Notes under the pieces: model-generated | What the model was told of the DNA's origin: nothing | What the model saw: only the letters and a program-made list of their open reading frames with translations | Databases searched by the model: none | Position numbers and translations under genes: made by a program | Shown here: piece after piece, positions 9,815 through 12,491 of the stretch | Layout of the letters: each line of letters starts with the position of its first letter | Position numbering within the stretch: position 1 is the stretch's first letter | NCBI GenBank assembly: GCA_029212425.1 | Contig: JARGNC010000065.1 | Coordinates: forward strand, 1-12,491 | From: Phycisphaerales bacterium | GTDB lineage: Bacteria; Planctomycetota; Phycisphaerae; Phycisphaerales; UBA1924 | Length of the DNA: 12,491 bases | Direction: 5' to 3'

Positions 9815-10935
9815 TGGGTGATCGTCCTTTGCGATTGTTGATTGTGCTTCCATCGTGGGTGGGTGATGTGGTGATGGCGACGGCGGCGATCCGTCGGATC
9901 CGCGATGCGATGCCTGGGATCTTTATTGGGGCGCTGTGCCGGCCTGGGATTGATCAGCTTGTACAGGGAAGTGATCTCTTTGATGAGGTACATGTGTTTG
10001 TGCCTCATGGGATGATGGCAACGAAGAAAGCGGCGGCGAAGGTTCGTCCGCGCCGGTACGACACGGCGCTGCTGCTGACCAACTCGTTCTCGACAGCGCT
10101 GACGACTCGGCTCGCGTTTATTCCTCGGCGGATCGGGTATGACCGGGACGGTCGCGGGGTGTTGTTGACGGACAAGGTGAAGCCTCCAAAGAACTCGGAC
10201 GGTTCTTGGAAGATGGTTCCTGCGGTGGATTACTATTGGAACCTGGCGGCGCACCTATTGGGCGAGGCGGGCGTGGATTGGTCGGTGCATACGCCGGTGG
10301 ATTGTGTGTCGATGCCGTTGGCGCTGCCGGGGGATGCGCGGATGGAACTTCCGATCTCTGAAGCGGATCGTGCGAAGTGCGATGAGATTTTGTCCAAGGC
10401 AGGGGTTGAGGGGGCGTATGCGATTTTGAATCCGGGCGGGAACAACGAGGCGAAGCGGTGGCCTGCAGATCGGTTTGCGACGCTCGCGGATTGGTTGCGT
10501 GCGGAGTATGGGTTCACGGTGCTGATCAATGGGTCACCTGCTGAGTCTGATTTGATTGATGAGATTTGCGGGTTGTGCGCGAGTGAGCCGGTGTCGCTGC
10601 CTGCGATGGGCAACACGCTTGGGGCGCTCAAACCGATCTGCGCTGGCGCGGCGTTGATGGTGACCAACGACACGGGACCGAGGCACATCGCGGCGGCGAT
10701 GGGGACTCCGCTGGTGACCCTGTTTGGGCCGACCGATCCGAGGTGGACGACGATCCCGGTGCAGAAGCTCGCGGATGGTCGTGACAGCGAGGTGGTGCTG
10801 GTAGCGGATCCGTTGCTCCCTGCGAGTGAGTCGGCGAATGATCATCCGGAGCGGTGCGCGATCGAGATGATCGAGCAATCGCGGGTGCATGATGCGGTGC
10901 GATTCCTGTTGAATACGAACTTGGGGCTGAACTGA
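9814..10935 (+). CDS. waaF: ADP-heptose:LPS heptosyltransferase II (glycosyltransferase family 9)
   Basis: GT9 (GT-B fold) glycosyltransferase, 373 aa, transferring heptose from ADP-heptose to the LPS inner core on the cytoplasmic side of the inner membrane. Visible motifs: LPSWVGDVVMATAAI near the N-terminus with the likely catalytic D18; ILNPGGNNEAKRWP (K214) and VTNDTGPRHIAAAMGTPLVTLFGPTDP (residues 283-309), the donor-binding region; all match WaaF/RfaF. TGATG joins it to gmhB, and AGGGA at 9803-9807 is a ribosome binding site for the ATG at 9814; the GTG at 9811 is an alternative. Pairing with gmhB supports a heptose role. WaaF versus another GT9 heptosyltransferase is inferred from the motifs. 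No hldE or gmhA lies in the window. Confidence 0.92.
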   Translation: MGDRPLRLLIVLPSWVGDVVMATAAIRRIRDAMPGIFIGALCRPGIDQLVQGSDLFDEVHVFVPHGMMATKKAAAKVRPRRYDTALLLTNSFSTALTTRLAFIPRRIGYDRDGRGVLLTDKVKPPKNSDGSWKMVPAVDYYWNLAAHLLGEAGVDWSVHTPVDCVSMPLALPGDARMELPISEADRAKCDEILSKAGVEGAYAILNPGGNNEAKRWPADRFATLADWLRAEYGFTVLINGSPAESDLIDEICGLCASEPVSLPAMGNTLGALKPICAGAALMVTNDTGPRHIAAAMGTPLVTLFGPTDPRWTTIPVQKLADGRDSEVVLVADPLLPASESANDHPERCAIEMIEQSRVHDAVRFLLNTNLGLN

Positions 10936-10983
10936 GTTTGAATTGGCTTTGTATTCTTGCCTGGTCATATCATGTACTGCGTC

Positions 10984-11430
10984 ATGAGAACACAGCGGTT
11001 CCATTTTGTTTCGACCCTTGTTTTCTCGCTTGGATTTGTCCTTGCGGGATCGGGTTGGTCGTTTGTATTGTCGTCGCTGATGAATGATCGTCCCGAGTGG
11101 TCGGTGTGTGGGCAAGCGATGTGTTCGTGTGTGATGCCTACTGCGGATGCTCCGGAATGTCCGTTGTGTGAAGCGGGATTGATGGATCCGGAGGACATGC
11201 CTGATGATTCGGGTGATCCGACGCGGCGCGTGCCTCAGAACAACAAGTCGGTTGAGGCGCTGGGTGGCGCGGGAACCAATGTTGCGATCGCGTTCTTTGT
11301 CGGGCCGATGATCGGACGCGCGGACGCGGCGATGAACTTGCAAGCCGATCGGTTCGTGATGGTCGCGGTGAATGATCGCGTGCCAAACTCACTTGCGATT
11401 GAGCTTCCAACGCCTCCGCCTCGCGGGTGA
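10984..11430 (+). CDS. Small membrane-anchored or secreted protein with cysteine cluster, unknown function
   Basis: A 148-aa protein that I do not recognise. A positively charged start (MRTQRFHF) leads into a hydrophobic segment at residues 9-31, either a signal peptide or an anchor. Then comes a cysteine cluster, C42-x4-C47-x-C49 and, ten residues on, C59-P-L-C62, an arrangement that could bind a metal or form disulfides. Residues 65-85 are acidic; a weakly hydrophobic stretch follows at 100-110 and the C-terminus is PTPPPRG. The ATG at 10984 gives the best signal-like N-terminus; ATG 10972 and TTG 10957 are in frame upstream. No Shine-Dalgarno is seen; TATCAT (10968-10973) is a possible -10. 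It begins 48 bases after waaF and may be cotranscribed. Confidence 0.68.
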   Translation: MRTQRFHFVSTLVFSLGFVLAGSGWSFVLSSLMNDRPEWSVCGQAMCSCVMPTADAPECPLCEAGLMDPEDMPDDSGDPTRRVPQNNKSVEALGGAGTNVAIAFFVGPMIGRADAAMNLQADRFVMVAVNDRVPNSLAIELPTPPPRG

Positions 11431-11505
11431 GCGGTTCGCTTGATTGTGATATTCATCATTCATAACTGACTTTGCGTGCGCGATGCCGAGCGGTGTTGCG
11501 TGCTT

Positions 11506-11512
11506 GGAGGGT
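11506..11512 (+). promoter_or_regulatory. Ribosome binding site deciding the pseudopilin start
   Basis: GGAGGGT lies 6 bases before the ATG at 11519 and is the strongest Shine-Dalgarno-like site in the window. It favours 11519 over an in-frame ATG at 11483, which would place 12 extra residues before the short leader peptide. The AT-rich stretch 11440-11467 (TTGATT ... CATAAC) further upstream is a weak promoter candidate. Confidence 0.75.
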
Positions 11513-11518
11513 GCTGCT

Positions 11519-12268
11519 ATGCGACCCGTCCGTACCGGATTTACGCTCATTGAGCTGCTGGTGGTCATTGCGATCATCGCGCTGCTCATCGGGATTCTGC
11601 TGCCTTCGCTGAGCGGGGCGCGTGACAGTGCGCGTTCTGTGCGATGCTTGTCGTCGATGCGATCCCTCGGGATGGCGATGGGGTTGTACAGCGATGACCA
11701 CAAGGATCTGATCCCGCGCTCGAAACACTCGATCGGATTTTCTGCGGAGCTTACTTGGGCGCCCCAGTTGTTCGAGTATTTGACTGGGTTACCTTTTGAG
11801 GGTGATTCGGATCTTTGGCAGAGTGCTTCTTGGTGGAGCGCGACCAATGAGTTTTACCGGTGTGCTCATGATCGGAGAGAGAGTCCGATTGAGCAGGCGG
11901 GGCTTCCATTCTCGATGGCGGCGATCAGTTATGGGAAGAATGTGTACTTCGAGCTTCGTCGGCAGGAGTTTGAACCCGAGATATTCTCGGGTGATCTTTC
12001 GGTGCCTTATCGGAAGCGTTCTTCTATTCCTCATCCATCGGTGACGATTTTGCTCGGTGAGATGAAGGAGGAGCGGAGCGCGGATCACATCATGTCCCAC
12101 TTCTGGCGCACGCGCAGCGTGACTGCTGGAGACGAGGTCGCGACGGAGCGGCACGGGGACGGTGCGGGGTATTTGTTTCTTGATGGGCATGCCTCGACGC
12201 GCGCGTTTGCGGAGATGTACAACGCGGAGAACAGCCGGGACCAGTGGTACCCGGCGATGGCTCGCTGA
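11519..12268 (+). CDS. Type II secretion/type IV pilin-like protein (pseudopilin) with H-X9-DG motif
   Basis: A 249-aa prepilin-type protein. The leader MRPVRTG is followed by the cleavage/methylation site G7-F8 and FTLIELLVVIAIIALL, with the conserved Glu at mature position 5 (E12) and a hydrophobic helix to about residue 29. Prepilin peptidase would cut after G7 and methylate F8. The C-terminal part has RHGDGAGYLFLDGHA, which fits the H-x9-DG motif of planctomycete pseudopilins (DUF1559-related) exactly. CLSSMRSLGMAMGLYSDDHKDLIP is also typical of these proteins. It is expected in the inner membrane or a pseudopilus; the individual role is unknown, and planctomycetes often have many such paralogues. 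A stand-alone gene, 88 bases after the cysteine-cluster gene. Confidence 0.94.
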   Translation: MRPVRTGFTLIELLVVIAIIALLIGILLPSLSGARDSARSVRCLSSMRSLGMAMGLYSDDHKDLIPRSKHSIGFSAELTWAPQLFEYLTGLPFEGDSDLWQSASWWSATNEFYRCAHDRRESPIEQAGLPFSMAAISYGKNVYFELRRQEFEPEIFSGDLSVPYRKRSSIPHPSVTILLGEMKEERSADHIMSHFWRTRSVTAGDEVATERHGDGAGYLFLDGHASTRAFAEMYNAENSRDQWYPAMAR

Positions 12269-12302
12269 AGTGTTTGGCGAGTTTGCACTATTTAACAACA
12301 CA

Positions 12303-12322
12303 CAGCGCTGATTGGCGCTGAT
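12303..12322. repeat. Small direct and inverted repeat before the last gene
   Basis: GCGCTGAT occurs twice exactly 10 bases apart (12305-12312 and 12315-12322), and CAGCGC (12303-12308) pairs with GCGCTG (12315-12320) across a 6-base loop. It lies between the pseudopilin stop and the ATG at 12341. No T-run follows, so it is a poor intrinsic terminator; it may be an operator or an mRNA leader hairpin. Confidence 0.4.
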
Positions 12323-12340
12323 ATAGAAAAGAGATTGACA

Positions 12341-12491
12341 ATGAAAGCATCTATGACAATGACAACGGTTTCGATGGCACTGGGTTCAGTGTGCGGTTCA
12401 GCAATGGCGGGATTCAGCGCACCCAACGCGCACAGCTGGCCGATGGAGCATGTGATGGTGACCTTTGAAAACGGCGCGATCTCGGCGCACG
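12341..12491 (+). CDS. Start of a secreted protein, 3' end outside window
   Basis: Only 50 codons are visible. The N-terminus MKASMTMTTVSMALGSVCGS followed by AMAGF looks like a Sec signal peptide with cleavage after AMA (about residue 23); C18 lies inside the hydrophobic part and is not a clear lipobox. The mature start reads GFSAPNAHSWPMEHVMV. Codon choice (gca, aca, tca) is less GC-biased than in the neighbours, though the sample is small. AAGAGA at 12328-12333 is a weak ribosome binding site. No family can be assigned from this fragment. Confidence 0.7.
   Translation, partial: MKASMTMTTVSMALGSVCGSAMAGFSAPNAHSWPMEHVMVTFENGAISAH

Overview
The window looks like a piece of chromosome from a planctomycete, most likely of class Phycisphaerae. 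This is an inference from three things: a pseudopilin that carries both an FTLIELLVVIAIIALLIGILLP-type leader region and a C-terminal H-X9-DG motif, a membrane protein with a CPKCWYD...CPEC zinc ribbon, and a leucyl-tRNA synthetase with a long insertion of the kind also seen in Bacteroidota. Base composition is moderately GC-rich throughout. No tRNA, rRNA, CRISPR array, insertion sequence or phage gene was seen.

Layout. Bases 1-2710 (minus) hold most of leuS, whose 3' end lies outside the window. A 70-base divergent spacer separates it from a plus-strand SRAP/YedK-type gene (2781-3497). A spacer with a three-unit repeat array then precedes class I fructose-bisphosphate aldolase fbaB (3644-4738). 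A perfect 12-bp hairpin at 4760-4794 ends both fbaB and the convergent minus-strand cluster 8849-4813. That cluster runs, in transcription order, from a zinc-ribbon membrane protein of unknown role to an Npt1/Npt2-like multi-spanning transporter to a Tat-signal NAD-dependent epimerase/dehydratase-like protein; the last two overlap by ATGA. Divergent from it, gmhB (8915-9814) and waaF (9814-10935) are joined by a TGATG overlap and form a lipopolysaccharide inner-core heptose unit. Three envelope or secreted proteins follow: a small cysteine-containing membrane-anchored protein (10984-11430), the pseudopilin (11519-12268), and the start of a signal-peptide protein (12341 to the window end).

Functional picture. 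The window mixes housekeeping genes (leuS, fbaB, SRAP DNA-repair protein) with cell-envelope genes (heptose phosphatase, heptosyltransferase, exported dehydrogenase-like enzyme, pseudopilin). The least ordinary points are: (1) -10-like hexamers 5-7 bases upstream of the ATG of leuS, SRAP, the zinc-ribbon gene and gmhB, none with a Shine-Dalgarno, while the coupled or internal genes do have one, which suggests leaderless mRNAs; (2) three 12-base AAWCCC-type units upstream of fbaB; (3) an unrecognised C-terminal domain of about 110 residues on GmhB plus altered motif I and zinc-site residues; (4) tight coupling of a nucleotide-transporter-like gene to a Tat-exported Rossmann enzyme. I saw nothing that amounts to a clear new defence or mobile system.
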